The notes under the pieces were generated by a model. That model ran no database searches. It was given only the letters and a program-made list of their open reading frames with translations, and was not told where the DNA came from. A stretch of DNA of 64,000 nucleotides from Dysgonomonas gadei ATCC BAA-286 (GTDB taxonomy: Bacteria > Bacteroidota > Bacteroidia > Bacteroidales > Dysgonomonadaceae), in assembly GCF_000213555.1 (NCBI RefSeq), contig NZ_GL891980.1:310001-374000 (forward strand). The letters are read 5' to 3'. This document shows, in pieces, positions 1-8,931 of the stretch. How positions within the stretch are numbered: the first letter of the stretch is position 1; each line of letters opens with the position of its first letter. The position numbers were made by a program, and so were the translations under genes.

Positions 1-1026
1 GACCCGCACGTATCAGCATACGACTTTAAGAGATCCGCGGATGGTTGGTTTGTAGAGACTATGCCCGATTTGAACCAACGTAATCCGCATGTAGCCAAAT
101 ATCTTATCCAGAATAGTATCTGGTGGATAGAATATGCCGGTATCGACGGTATTCGCCAGGATACGCATCCGTATGCCGATTATGACATGATGTCGGACTG
201 GTGCAGGGAAGTTACAGAAGAATATCCCGATTTTAATATTGTAGGCGAGACATGGCTTAATACCAATGTAGGAGTAGCTTATTGGCAGAAAGACAGCAAG
301 CTGGCTTATCCGAAGAATTCGTACCTGCGTTCGGTGATGGATTTTCCTCTTACAGATATAATGAACAGTGCATTCGATCAGGAAACTACAGATTGGGGGC
401 AAGGCCTGTCGCGCATACATGAATATCTGGCTCAGGATATAGTTTATGCCGATCCTATGGAATTGCTTATCTTCCTTGACAACCATGATACATCACGTTT
501 TTACAGGACCGAAGAACAAACTTCGAATCTGAACCGTTACAAACAGGCTCTTGCATTCCTGTTGACTACCCGTGGAATCCCGCAAATATATTATGGTACT
601 GAAATATTAATGGCTGCCGATAAAGGAGAAGGAGACGGGTATCTGCGTCGCGATTTTCCCGGAGGATGGCAGGATGATAAGACGGATCTGTTCGTTTCGG
701 CTAACAGAACGCCGCAACAGAACGAGGCTTTCGACTACCTCCGTAAATTATTGCAATGGAGAAAGGGGAATGAAGCTGTGTCAAAAGGAACTCTAAAGCA
801 TTTTGTGACAAATAATAGTGTTTATGTTTATGAACGTAAATACAATGATAAGTCCGTTGTTGTATTCCTGTCAGGATCGGATAGTGAAAAAACGATAGAC
901 CTTTCGCCATATAAAGAAGTGTTGCCGAAGAGTCAGGCAAAGGATGTTATAAGTGAAAATATTGTAAACTTAAGTAACGGGTCTTTAACATTGCAGCCTC
1001 GAAGTGTCTTGGTATTAGAATTTTGA
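1..1026 (+). CDS. GH13 alpha-amylase-family glycosidase, 5'-truncated by window edge
   Basis: This is the C-terminal part of an alpha-amylase-superfamily (GH13) enzyme of the neopullulanase/cyclomaltodextrinase/SusG kind, which hydrolyses alpha-glucans. The frame is open from base 1, so the start lies outside the window. The three catalytic residues are visible: the nucleophile Asp in GIRQD (about base 160), the acid/base Glu in VGETW (about 247), and the transition-state Asp in LDNHDTSRF (about 487). A C-terminal beta-sandwich-like region ends in LQPRSVLVLEF. It lies just upstream of a LacI regulator, an MFS sugar transporter and a second GH13 enzyme, so it belongs to a maltodextrin locus. 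Family assignment is firm; exact substrate and signal peptide cannot be judged from this fragment. Confidence 0.93.
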   Translation, partial: DPHVSAYDFKRSADGWFVETMPDLNQRNPHVAKYLIQNSIWWIEYAGIDGIRQDTHPYADYDMMSDWCREVTEEYPDFNIVGETWLNTNVGVAYWQKDSKLAYPKNSYLRSVMDFPLTDIMNSAFDQETTDWGQGLSRIHEYLAQDIVYADPMELLIFLDNHDTSRFYRTEEQTSNLNRYKQALAFLLTTRGIPQIYYGTEILMAADKGEGDGYLRRDFPGGWQDDKTDLFVSANRTPQQNEAFDYLRKLLQWRKGNEAVSKGTLKHFVTNNSVYVYERKYNDKSVVVFLSGSDSEKTIDLSPYKEVLPKSQAKDVISENIVNLSNGSLTLQPRSVLVLEF

Positions 1027-1063
1027 TTACTTTTATACAAAGTAAATTCAAAATTTGGAGACG

Positions 1064-2098
1064 ATGAAAAAAGGGCCGTTAACAATTAAAGATATTGCTA
1101 AAGATTTGAATATATCGCCCTCGACCGTGTCGAGGGCTTTAAAAGATAATCCTGATATAAGTCTCGAAACCAGAAAACTGGTACAGGACTATGCGAAAAA
1201 ATATAAATATAAGCCAAATGCGTTGGCTTTGAGTCTGAGAACACAGCATACCAATATTATAGGAGTTATCGTTCCTGAATTGGCAAACCATTTCTTTTCC
1301 GGAGTATTATCGGGAATGGAGACTATTGCTGAGGAGAAAGACTATCATGTGATTGTATGCCAATCGTCGGAAGATTACCTGAAAGAGATACGGAATGTGC
1401 AGACTCTTATCAAAGCCCGTGTATGTGGCGTGTTGATTTCGCAGTCGAAAATGACTACAAAATACGACCATTTTCAGGAGTTGATAGATAATGATATACC
1501 GGTCATCTTTTTTGATCGTATTTGTACTGGAATTGACTCGGATAAGGTAGTGGTAGATGATTATTCGGGAACATTTACCGCTGTGGAATATATGATAAAG
1601 ACAGGTTGTAAGCGTATAGCCTTTTTTTCGGCCCCGTTGCATCTCGAAATATCCAAGAACAGGAGAAATGGCTATCTGGATGCATTGCGCAAATACCATC
1701 TGCCCGTAGATGAAAATCTGATGCGTATAGCTGATACCAAGCAGCTCGGTTATGAGAGAGCAATGGAGATCTTGCAGGAACCTGACAGGCCGGATGCATT
1801 TATGGCGATGAACGACTATACAGCCTCGGGTATATTACTGGCTACAAAAAAGCTTGGGTTGAAAGTGCCGGAAGAGGTTTCAATCTTCGGCTTTTCCAAT
1901 TCCAATATATCACAGGATACCGATCCCATGCTTACTACTATGGATCAGCATCCCAAAAAAGTAGGGGAGGAAGCGATGCAGCTTATGTTGGAGAAAATAG
2001 AGAATCCGGAAAATATATCGCGAAAGAACAGACTGATAAAGACCTCTTTAATAGCAAGGCAAACCACACGGGAACTGCCCGCCGAAGGAGGAGATTGA
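1064..2098 (+). CDS. LacI-family transcriptional regulator
   Basis: A 344-residue LacI/GalR repressor-type regulator. The N-terminal helix-turn-helix (about residues 5-28) contains IKDIAKDLNISPSTVSRALK, followed by a hinge and a periplasmic-binding-protein-like sugar-sensing domain (GVIVPELANHFFSGVLSG, then IFGFSNS near the C-terminus). An in-frame TTG lies nine bases upstream at 1055, but the ATG at 1064 is preferred because GGAG sits just before it and family members begin with a short basic lead into the HTH. It lies 37 bases after the first GH13 gene and 22 bases before the MFS gene. It probably controls this alpha-glucan locus in response to a maltose-type sugar; that role is inferred from context. 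Confidence 0.93.
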   Translation: MKKGPLTIKDIAKDLNISPSTVSRALKDNPDISLETRKLVQDYAKKYKYKPNALALSLRTQHTNIIGVIVPELANHFFSGVLSGMETIAEEKDYHVIVCQSSEDYLKEIRNVQTLIKARVCGVLISQSKMTTKYDHFQELIDNDIPVIFFDRICTGIDSDKVVVDDYSGTFTAVEYMIKTGCKRIAFFSAPLHLEISKNRRNGYLDALRKYHLPVDENLMRIADTKQLGYERAMEILQEPDRPDAFMAMNDYTASGILLATKKLGLKVPEEVSIFGFSNSNISQDTDPMLTTMDQHPKKVGEEAMQLMLEKIENPENISRKNRLIKTSLIARQTTRELPAEGGD

Positions 2099-2120
2099 TT
2101 AATACATACTAAATTATACC

Positions 2121-3458
2121 ATGAAACAAAAACCAACACTTACCTTTTGGCAGATCTGGAACCTCAGTTTCGGATTTTTAGGCATTCAAATAGGATATTC
2201 ATTACAGAGTTCGCAGACCAGCCGTATATTGTCGGCATTGGGTGCCGATCCTCATCATCTACCTTTATTCTGGCTTGCGGCCCCTATAGCCGGGCTGATT
2301 GTACAACCGATTATAGGTATGTCGAGCGATCGCACGTGGACAAAGTTGGGACGGCGTATTCCGTTTATCCTCGGAGGAGCAATAGTCTCGTCTATAGCTA
2401 TGTTCTTTATGCCTAATTCGGAGTTCGTTGCAGCTATAATGCCTCCTGTATTTTTCGGGGCATTTATGTTATTGTTCATGGATTGTGCTTTTAATGTTTC
2501 TATGCAGCCTTTCCGTTCTTTAGTAGGTGATATGGTAAACGACAAGCAGCGGAATCTGGGTTATTCCACCCAAAGTTTCCTTACCAATGTAGGTGCGGTT
2601 GTTGGCTCTTTCCTACCTTTTATCCTTACATGGATTGGTATACAAAATATACCCGCCATAGGAGAAAAAGTAGCACCATCGGTTATCTGGTCATTCTATA
2701 TAGGGGGGACGGCTCTATTGCTGACAGTTTTATGGACAAGCTTCAGGGTTAAGGAATATCCTCCAAAAGAATACGAAGAATACAATAACATCACTGAGGA
2801 AGAAAAGCTGAAGCGGTCTTTTATAGATATTCTTAAAAGTACGCCTAAGACAATGCTTCAATTGGCAGTTGTGCAGTTCTTCTCCTGGTTTGCCTTATTC
2901 CTGATGTGGGTATATTCCATTGGAGGAATAGCCGAAAATGTGTGGCATACGACAGATCCCCTGTCTCAGGCTTATAACGATGCCGGCAACTGGAATGGTG
3001 TACTGAGTGGGGTATATGGTGTTTTTGCAGTTGTATTTTCTGTTTTTATGGCTCGGATAGCAGATAAGCTGGGACGGAAGAAAGTATATTCGTTCGCGCT
3101 GCTTATGGGAGCGTTAGGGCTGGCTTCGATGTATATCTTCGATGATAAATATATGCTGCTGGTATCTATGCTCGGTGTGGGGATTGCCTGGGCGGCTATA
3201 CTCGCGATGCCTTATGCCATCCTGTCGGCTGCGCTTCCAGCCAGTAAAATGGGTGTATATATGGGAATATTCAATGCAACTATAACTATTCCGCAGATTG
3301 TAGCGGGTATAACAGGTGGATTGATATTGAAATATGTTGTGGGAGGAAGCTCTGTTTCTATGCTGGTAGTAGCAGGCGTATCTATGTTGTTGGCAGCAAT
3401 CTCTGTTGCATTTGTACAGGATAAGAATTCAGAGATACAACCGGAGAGTATAAAGTAA
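2121..3458 (+). CDS. MFS (GPH/SLC45-like) sugar transporter
   Basis: A 445-residue polytopic inner-membrane protein with about 12 predicted helices. It belongs to the sugar:cation symporter branch of the major facilitator superfamily (SLC45/sucrose-transporter-like). Supporting motifs are the loop 2-3 signature GMSSDRTWTKLGRRIPFI near residues 66-83 and the corresponding ARIADKLGRKKVY in the second half. Between a LacI regulator and a GH13 lipoprotein it most likely imports maltose or short maltodextrins released in the periplasm. It takes the place a SusC/D importer would have in the classical sus locus, although a SusC/D pair occurs elsewhere in the window. Family is clear, substrate inferred. 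Confidence 0.9.
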   Translation: MKQKPTLTFWQIWNLSFGFLGIQIGYSLQSSQTSRILSALGADPHHLPLFWLAAPIAGLIVQPIIGMSSDRTWTKLGRRIPFILGGAIVSSIAMFFMPNSEFVAAIMPPVFFGAFMLLFMDCAFNVSMQPFRSLVGDMVNDKQRNLGYSTQSFLTNVGAVVGSFLPFILTWIGIQNIPAIGEKVAPSVIWSFYIGGTALLLTVLWTSFRVKEYPPKEYEEYNNITEEEKLKRSFIDILKSTPKTMLQLAVVQFFSWFALFLMWVYSIGGIAENVWHTTDPLSQAYNDAGNWNGVLSGVYGVFAVVFSVFMARIADKLGRKKVYSFALLMGALGLASMYIFDDKYMLLVSMLGVGIAWAAILAMPYAILSAALPASKMGVYMGIFNATITIPQIVAGITGGLILKYVVGGSSVSMLVVAGVSMLLAAISVAFVQDKNSEIQPESIK

Positions 3459-3479
3459 TATCCATTTAAAATATAATTT

Positions 3480-4841
3480 ATGAGAAATAAACTATTATTT
3501 GTGGTCGCTTTAATAGCCCTTATGAGCTATTCATGTAAACAAAAGCCACAGACAGCAATTGATGAACCACAGGAAAAGTGTACTGTACAGCATCCCGATT
3601 GGACGCGCAATGCCGTTATTTACGAAGTGAATGTAAGACAATATACCAAAGAGGGCACATTTGCAGCATTCGAGCAACATCTGCCACGGCTAAAAGAGTT
3701 GGGCGTCGACGTGCTTTGGTTTATGCCGATACATCCGATATCAGAGAAGAACCGTAAAGGAACTTTGGGCAGCTATTATGCAGTAAAGGACTATAAAGGA
3801 ATAAATCCTGAGTACGGAACAAAAGAGGACTTCAAGCGGCTTGTCGATAAAGCGCACGAAGCCGGATTTAAGGTGATACTGGATTGGGTGGCCAACCATA
3901 CAGGTTGTGATAATGTATGGCTCTCTGACCATCCCGACTGGTATGTAAAGGATGAGGCCGGAAATCCAAAAAGTCCATATGACTGGACAGATACTTACGA
4001 GTTGAACTACGATAATAAGGATATGCGTGCGGCAATGACGGATGCGTTGAAGTATTGGGTGACAGATTTCAATATCGACGGCTATCGCTGTGATATGGCA
4101 CATGAAGTGCCTACTGATTTCTGGAACGATGTACGCCCTGCACTAGATAGTATCAAACCTGTATTTATGCTGGCTGAATCTGAAAACTATGACTTACTGG
4201 AGCATGCTTTCGATGCTAATTATTCATGGGAGTTGATGCATATGATGTCCGACGTGAATAAAGGAACTAAGACAGCCGAAGATATTCAGGCATACGTTCA
4301 GAAACTGGATAGCCTTATGTGTCCGGACGGGTATAAGATGAATTTCCTTACTAACCATGATGAGAATTCATGGAATGGTACCGAGTTTGAACGTTATGGA
4401 AAAGGAGTGGAAACTTTTGCCGTGCTCACTTATACTCTGAATGGCATGCCAATGATATATACAGGGCAGGAAGTTGGTTTGAAGAAGCGTCTTTCTTTCT
4501 TCGAGAAAGATATGGTACCATCGTGGACAACCAATGCAACCACCGCTTTTTACAAGAAGCTAAACGAACTGAAACATACTCACCCTGCCCTTCGTGCAGG
4601 AGAGATAGGTGGTAAGCTAAGATTTTACACATCATCTGCAAGTAAAGATATCTTAATCTATTCGCGTGAGGCGGCAGGTAAAGAGATAATGGTAATGTTA
4701 AACCTGTCCGGAAAGAACGTTACCTATCAGAGCAATGACGCTTTGAACAGGGATAACTATGTAGACTATTTCTCAGGGAAGAAGGTCGACAAATTGCCTA
4801 ATACCCTGAAAGCATGGGAGTACAGAGTATTTACCCGCTAA
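3480..4841 (+). CDS. GH13 alpha-amylase-family lipoprotein
   Basis: A 453-residue GH13 glycosidase with a lipoprotein signal peptide. A hydrophobic segment ends in SYSC, with Cys19 as the likely lipidation site, so it should be anchored to the inner or outer membrane. The TIM barrel shows nucleophile Asp205 in GYRCDMAHE, acid/base Glu233 in MLAESEN, and Asp294 in LTNHDENSW. The family hydrolyses alpha-1,4 glucans. It starts 21 bases after the MFS gene and is the last gene of the cluster before a hairpin at 4863-4893. It is shorter than SusG-type amylases, with no inserted starch-binding module visible. Enzyme family certain; localisation inferred from the lipobox. Confidence 0.94.
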   Translation: MRNKLLFVVALIALMSYSCKQKPQTAIDEPQEKCTVQHPDWTRNAVIYEVNVRQYTKEGTFAAFEQHLPRLKELGVDVLWFMPIHPISEKNRKGTLGSYYAVKDYKGINPEYGTKEDFKRLVDKAHEAGFKVILDWVANHTGCDNVWLSDHPDWYVKDEAGNPKSPYDWTDTYELNYDNKDMRAAMTDALKYWVTDFNIDGYRCDMAHEVPTDFWNDVRPALDSIKPVFMLAESENYDLLEHAFDANYSWELMHMMSDVNKGTKTAEDIQAYVQKLDSLMCPDGYKMNFLTNHDENSWNGTEFERYGKGVETFAVLTYTLNGMPMIYTGQEVGLKKRLSFFEKDMVPSWTTNATTAFYKKLNELKHTHPALRAGEIGGKLRFYTSSASKDILIYSREAAGKEIMVMLNLSGKNVTYQSNDALNRDNYVDYFSGKKVDKLPNTLKAWEYRVFTR

Positions 4842-4862
4842 AATGAAATTATAGCAATAATA

Positions 4863-4893
4863 AAGGCTCAGATGATAGATTATTCTGAGCCTT
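4863..4893. terminator. Bidirectional hairpin terminator
   Basis: A 10-bp stem (AAGGCTCAGA pairing with TCTGAGCCTT, loop 4873-4883) sits in A/T-rich flanks between convergent genes. It can end both the GH13 operon (plus) and the quinone reductase gene (minus). Confidence 0.75.
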
Positions 4894-4914
4894 CATTATT
4901 CTTAATAGCATATA

Positions 4915-5511
4915 TTATAGCTCTTTGGATACCTTATCCAGATGTGCCCTGTAGTTCTTTTCCGATTGTTCGATATTCGGATTCTTCATTACATCATAGA
5001 AATGAAAACTATCAAGAGGTTTTAAGCCTACGAATGCATTCATCCGGTGGAAGCCGAACATAACTCCTTTATCTACGCTATGTTGTTTAAAGAACTCATC
5101 CTCCAGGGTAAATGCTTCAACCGGAGCATTCCATGTCGTTGTCAGCATATATTTACGTCCTTGTAACAGGCCGCCTGTACCATAGTTTCGCGTAGGGTTG
5201 GCGGAGCGCCTGCCGTCACTGAAATAGATACCGTTCTGGTGACCTGCGGTAAAAACCTCGTCTATATACTTTTTCAAATCGTTCGGCAACTGGAACCACC
5301 AGATGGGAGTATGGTAGATAATGACGTCTGCCCATACAAACTTTTCTACCTCTTCTTCAGGTTTATAGCTGTCATTGATATCTGTAGTTTTTACTTCATA
5401 ACCTTTATTATTTTTGAAGTAATCTACTGTCCAGTCTGTGAGTGTTTTGTTGAACTCTCCTCCCGAATGAGCAAACTTTGGTGCTCCGTTTATTACAAAT
5501 ATCTTTTTCAT
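4915..5511 (-). CDS. mdaB: NAD(P)H:quinone reductase, MdaB-like flavoprotein
   Basis: A 198-residue flavodoxin-fold oxidoreductase of the NQO/MdaB family, which transfers two electrons from NAD(P)H to quinones through FAD/FMN and protects against quinone stress. Seen: the N-terminal MKKIFVINGAPKF strand-loop for flavin phosphate, YHTPIWWFQLPNDLKKYIDE (active-site aromatic motif), and the GRKYMLTTTWNAP segment typical of MdaB. Length matches the family. It is transcribed divergently from a LysR regulator 109 bases away, a common arrangement in which the regulator controls the reductase. Regulation is inferred from this pairing. Confidence 0.88.
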   Translation of the reverse strand: MKKIFVINGAPKFAHSGGEFNKTLTDWTVDYFKNNKGYEVKTTDINDSYKPEEEVEKFVWADVIIYHTPIWWFQLPNDLKKYIDEVFTAGHQNGIYFSDGRRSANPTRNYGTGGLLQGRKYMLTTTWNAPVEAFTLEDEFFKQHSVDKGVMFGFHRMNAFVGLKPLDSFHFYDVMKNPNIEQSEKNYRAHLDKVSKEL

Positions 5512-5542
5512 AATTGCTTTTCTTATTTTTAATTTTCTACTA

Positions 5543-5550
5543 CAAAATTA
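5543..5550 (-). promoter_or_regulatory. Candidate -7 promoter element for mdaB
   Basis: On the minus strand this reads TAATTTTG, matching the Bacteroidetes sigma-ABfr -7 consensus TAnnTTTG, 32 bases upstream of the mdaB start. No good -33 TTTG was seen, so confidence is modest. Confidence 0.4.
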
Positions 5551-5586
5551 TAACCTTTTTATTGATAAATAAAATAATATAAATTA

Positions 5587-5594
5587 TATATTTG
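5587..5594 (+). promoter_or_regulatory. Candidate -7 promoter element for the LysR gene
   Basis: TATATTTG matches TAnnTTTG exactly, 26 bases before the lysR-type start. A TTG at 5562-5564 lies 22 bases further upstream and could serve as the -33 element. It forms a divergent promoter pair with the mdaB element. Confidence 0.5.
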
Positions 5595-5620
5595 CATCAT
5601 AATTATAATAAATAAGTATT

Positions 5621-6562
5621 ATGGTAAATCTGGAATGGTTCAGAACATTTAAAGCAATATACGAAACAGGTTCATTAACCTCGGCTGCCAATAAGCTCTA
5701 CATATCCCAGCCCGGTGTCAGTCTTCATCTGAATTCTTTGGAAGCACATGTCGGGAATAAATTATTTGATAGAGGGACACGTAAGATGTTGCCGACCGAG
5801 TATGGGAATATGCTCTATAATTCGATTGTAGATGCCGTGAAGAAACTAGAGGAGGCTGAAGGGCATTTTTACAGGAATGCAGATTCAGTAAGGCCGAGTA
5901 TCAGCATTGGAATGTGCTTTGAAACGTTCCAGTATGTGCTCGAGCCTTTTATCAGCGAGTTACCTTTCAATCTTATTACAAAGTTTGGAGTATATCAGGA
6001 TATGCTGAATGATTTGGATAAGGGCTTACTCGATTTTGTTATTTCACCGCAAAAAGACGAAACGTTTAATATTCAGTATACGCCTTTTTCGAAAGAGCGG
6101 CTGATACTGATAGCGGGAAGTAAGAATGATGTATCCGGATTCAAAGAGGTTGTAAATACCGGCAATACCGAAACCGCTGAAGACTGGCTGAATAAGCAGG
6201 TCTGGTTTGGAACGACAGGGGATATGGAGCATCTCCGCAATTTCTGGCTGCATAATTTCAAGAAAAGGGCCGATTTTAAGCCAAACTATATTGTTCCCAA
6301 TATGAGTTCGATTATACGTTGTATATCTGGTAAGGAAGGATTTGCTGTTATTCCCGATTTTTTATGTCGCAAGCAGTTGGAAAAAGGAAATATCCAACTT
6401 GTGTGGGAAGGTTTCAGCCCAATAGAAAATACGCTGTACTTTGCCCAAAGAAAAAAAACGATTTATAAAAAAGAATTGGCATTGTTACAAGATGTTTTTC
6501 TCAAACATATGGCCATCGATGTCAAAGATCAAATCTTACTTTTACAGGATACAGGCAAGTAA
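5621..6562 (+). CDS. LysR-family transcriptional regulator
   Basis: A 313-residue LysR-type regulator. The N-terminal winged HTH is seen in FKAIYETGSLTSAANKLYIS and QPGVSLHLNSLE (about residues 10-45), followed by a type-2 periplasmic-binding effector domain (about 90-300). It is divergently transcribed from the MdaB-like quinone reductase and likely regulates it and itself, as is usual for LysR pairs. The ligand cannot be guessed; redox-active quinones would fit the neighbour. A strong hairpin follows the stop codon. Confidence 0.92.
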   Translation: MVNLEWFRTFKAIYETGSLTSAANKLYISQPGVSLHLNSLEAHVGNKLFDRGTRKMLPTEYGNMLYNSIVDAVKKLEEAEGHFYRNADSVRPSISIGMCFETFQYVLEPFISELPFNLITKFGVYQDMLNDLDKGLLDFVISPQKDETFNIQYTPFSKERLILIAGSKNDVSGFKEVVNTGNTETAEDWLNKQVWFGTTGDMEHLRNFWLHNFKKRADFKPNYIVPNMSSIIRCISGKEGFAVIPDFLCRKQLEKGNIQLVWEGFSPIENTLYFAQRKKTIYKKELALLQDVFLKHMAIDVKDQILLLQDTGK

Positions 6563-6568
6563 TAAAGT

Positions 6569-6604
6569 AAGAACACTGTATAGATAAAATTATACAGTGT
6601 TCTT
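6569..6604. terminator. Bidirectional hairpin terminator
   Basis: A perfect 14-bp stem (AAGAACACTGTATA / TATACAGTGTTCTT) with an 8-base loop lies between the convergent LysR gene and the biotin carrier gene. It should terminate both, and so marks the 3' end of the methylmalonyl-CoA cluster. Confidence 0.85.
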
Positions 6605-6627
6605 TACATATTTGGGGATATTTTTCT

Positions 6628-7080
6628 TTATCCTATCGCCAATAAGGCTACGCCTTCAAGCACTGAGTCACCGGCGTTCACATATATTTCAGTTACTTTG
6701 CCATCCATAGGTGCTTGTATCGCATTTTCCATTTTCATGGCTTCAAGCATAGCTACTGTCTGGCCTTTTTTCACTTCATCGCCCACATTTACCTGAACTC
6801 CGATAACGATACCCGGTAGTGGTGATTTCACTGTACCTGCGCCGCCTCCGGCAGGTTTGTTAGCACTTGGGGCAGCAGCTGTTGCTTTTGGTGCAGCTGC
6901 CGCAGGCGCTGGTGCTGCCTTAGCAGCAGGACGGGCAACGAAATTTACATCCTCGTCGCTGTTTACCAGCTCTACCTTGTAGTTAGTTCCGTTTACAGCT
7001 ACTTCTGCAAGGTCGCCTTCCATTTTGTTTACGGCTACGATATATTCCTGGCCGTTGATTCTGTATATGAATTGTTTCAT
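6628..7080 (-). CDS. Biotin carboxyl carrier protein of methylmalonyl-CoA decarboxylase/carboxylase
   Basis: A 150-residue biotin/lipoyl-attachment protein. An N-terminal segment (1-50) is followed by an Ala/Pro-rich flexible linker (about 52-80) and a C-terminal biotinyl domain with EAMKMENA, in which Lys116 should be biotinylated. The carrier moves CO2 between the carboxyltransferase subunit and its partner in the propionate/succinate pathway. It is the last gene of a minus-strand cluster with mce, mmdA and a 58-residue protein. No membrane beta subunit (OadB/MmdB) follows; a terminator does. Domain call is firm, and complex membership rests on the neighbours. Confidence 0.92.
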   Translation of the reverse strand: MKQFIYRINGQEYIVAVNKMEGDLAEVAVNGTNYKVELVNSDEDVNFVARPAAKAAPAPAAAAPKATAAAPSANKPAGGGAGTVKSPLPGIVIGVQVNVGDEVKKGQTVAMLEAMKMENAIQAPMDGKVTEIYVNAGDSVLEGVALLAIG

Positions 7081-7095
7081 GATGATTTTCGAATT

Positions 7096-7272
7096 TTATT
7101 TTCTTACTGGCATTTGAAGCATAGCCTCCCTTTTGTCGGCCCAAGGCAAATAATCTTTCGATACATGTTTTATAGTAAGCACATTGCTTTCTATGTCATG
7201 CTGATGCTGTACATCATATATAGCCAGTGCTATCGCCGCCAATACTTCTTTTGATATATTCTGATCGCTCAT
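7096..7272 (-). CDS. 58-residue conserved-type small protein between mmdA and the biotin carrier
   Basis: A 59-codon ORF (ATG at 7272, stop TAA at 7096-7098) in the gap between mmdA and the biotin carrier. It begins MSDQNISKEVLAAIALAIYD and ends with a short basic tail. The N-terminal helix resembles the soluble part of OadG/delta-type subunits of Na+-translocating decarboxylases, but no membrane helix is present. Spacing is tight (20 bases after mmdA, 15 bases before the next start), which supports co-translation. It may be an assembly or linker subunit holding the carrier to the carboxyltransferase; that is inference from position. Coding status is likely because the frame fills the gap and the gene order is collinear. 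Confidence 0.7.
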   Translation of the reverse strand: MSDQNISKEVLAAIALAIYDVQHQHDIESNVLTIKHVSKDYLPWADKREAMLQMPVRK

Positions 7273-7292
7273 TGTTATATTATTTTGAAGGA

Positions 7293-8843
7293 TTACAGAG
7301 GTAGGTTGTCATGCTTTTTAGCAGGATTAACTTGCTTTTTGGTTCTCAGTTGTTCCAAAGCGCGGATCACACGGAAACGTGTATTACGCGGTTCGATAAC
7401 ATCGTCGATATATCCATAACGTGCAGCATTGAAAGGATTACAGAATAGTTTGTTGTATTCAGCTTTCTTAGCAGCAAGTGCTTCAGCAGGGTTTTCAGCC
7501 TCTTTGATATCTTTAGCATACAATACTTCAGCAGCACCATCAGCACCCATTACTGCGATTTCGGCAGTAGGCCATGCATAGTTGATGTCTCCGCGAAGTT
7601 GTTTACAGCTCATCACAATGTGAGAACCACCGTAAGATTTACGAAGAGTCACAGTTACTTTAGGTACAGTAGCTTCACCGTAAGCATAAAGAAGTTTTGC
7701 TCCGTGAGTGATTACGCCGCCGTATTCCTGTCCTGTTCCCGGAAGGAATCCCGGAACGTCTACTAATGTTACCAACGGAATATTGAATGCATCGCAGAAA
7801 CGCACGAAACGAGCAGCTTTGCGTGATGCATTGATGTCAAGCACCCCAGCCAGATATTTAGGTTGGTTTGCTACCACACCTACCGATTGTCCGTTCATAC
7901 GGGCAAAACCGATAATGATGTTTTTAGCATAATTACCATGTACTTCAAGGAATTCTCCATTGTCTACTACCGCTCCGATAACCTCAAACATATCGTAAGG
8001 CTTGTTCGGATTGTCAGGGATAATTTCATTCAATGAATCTTCCATTCTGGCAATCGGGTCGGTACATTCTTTGCGAGGAGCTTCTTCCATATTGTTTTGA
8101 GGAAGGAAGCTATATAAGTGACGGATAAGAGCAAGTCCATCGTCTTCGTTTGCTACAGAGAAATGAGCAACACCTGATTTTGTTGTATGTACACTTGCAC
8201 CACCGAGTTCTTCCTGAGTAACGTCTTCACCTGTAACAGTTTTTACCACTTTAGGTCCTGTAAGGAACATATAAGACGTACCTTCTGTCATCAGTGTAAA
8301 GTCGGTAAGAGCCGGAGAGTATACAGCGCCACCGGCACAAGGTCCGAAGATACCTGAAATCTGAGGGATAACACCGGATGCAAGGATGTTGCGTTGGAAT
8401 ATTTCAGCATAACCCGCCAAAGCGTTCACACCTTCCTGAATACGTGCGCCACCCGAGTCGTTGATTCCGATTACCGGAGCACCTACCTTCATTGCCATAT
8501 CCATTACTTTGCATATCTTCAACGCCATAGTTTCTGACAATGAACCACCGATTACAGTGAAATCCTGTGCAAAAATATAAACCAGACGGCCGTCGATAGT
8601 ACCGCAACCTGTAACAACACCGTCTCCCAGAAATTTTTGTTTGTCCATTCCGAAGTTTGTACTGCGGTGTTCTACGAACATGTCAAATTCTTCGAAACTT
8701 CCTTCGTCAAGGAGGATAGCTATACGTTCGCGTGCTGTGTATTTGCCTTTATCGTGCTGAGAATCGATTCTTTTCTGACCTCCACCCAGACGGGCTTTAG
8801 CACGAAGTTCCATTAGCTCTTTTACCTTTTCAAGTTGGCTCAT
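7293..8843 (-). CDS. mmdA: Methylmalonyl-CoA decarboxylase alpha / propionyl-CoA carboxylase beta (carboxyltransferase) subunit
   Basis: A 516-residue acyl-CoA carboxyltransferase with the two crotonase-like halves of the family. Seen: the N-half IAQDF-type core FAQDFTVIGGSLSE, the oxyanion-loop glycines in NDSGGARIQEG and GPCAGGAVYSPALTDF, and in the C-half PGFLPGTGQEYGGVI with KSYGGSHIVMSCKQL. It exchanges CO2 between methylmalonyl-CoA/propionyl-CoA and biotin. It stands in a cluster with methylmalonyl-CoA epimerase upstream and the biotin carrier downstream, consistent with propionate formation from succinate in Bacteroidales. Direction (decarboxylase, carboxylase or transcarboxylase) cannot be settled because no partner subunit is in the window. 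Confidence 0.93.
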   Translation of the reverse strand: MSQLEKVKELMELRAKARLGGGQKRIDSQHDKGKYTARERIAILLDEGSFEEFDMFVEHRSTNFGMDKQKFLGDGVVTGCGTIDGRLVYIFAQDFTVIGGSLSETMALKICKVMDMAMKVGAPVIGINDSGGARIQEGVNALAGYAEIFQRNILASGVIPQISGIFGPCAGGAVYSPALTDFTLMTEGTSYMFLTGPKVVKTVTGEDVTQEELGGASVHTTKSGVAHFSVANEDDGLALIRHLYSFLPQNNMEEAPRKECTDPIARMEDSLNEIIPDNPNKPYDMFEVIGAVVDNGEFLEVHGNYAKNIIIGFARMNGQSVGVVANQPKYLAGVLDINASRKAARFVRFCDAFNIPLVTLVDVPGFLPGTGQEYGGVITHGAKLLYAYGEATVPKVTVTLRKSYGGSHIVMSCKQLRGDINYAWPTAEIAVMGADGAAEVLYAKDIKEAENPAEALAAKKAEYNKLFCNPFNAARYGYIDDVIEPRNTRFRVIRALEQLRTKKQVNPAKKHDNLPL

Positions 8844-8931
8844 GTTTTAATATTTTAGATTCTAATAAATTAATCTGTTCAACATAAAAATGACCTTACA
8901 TCATCATCGGGTGAGTAAAGTCATTCTTACT

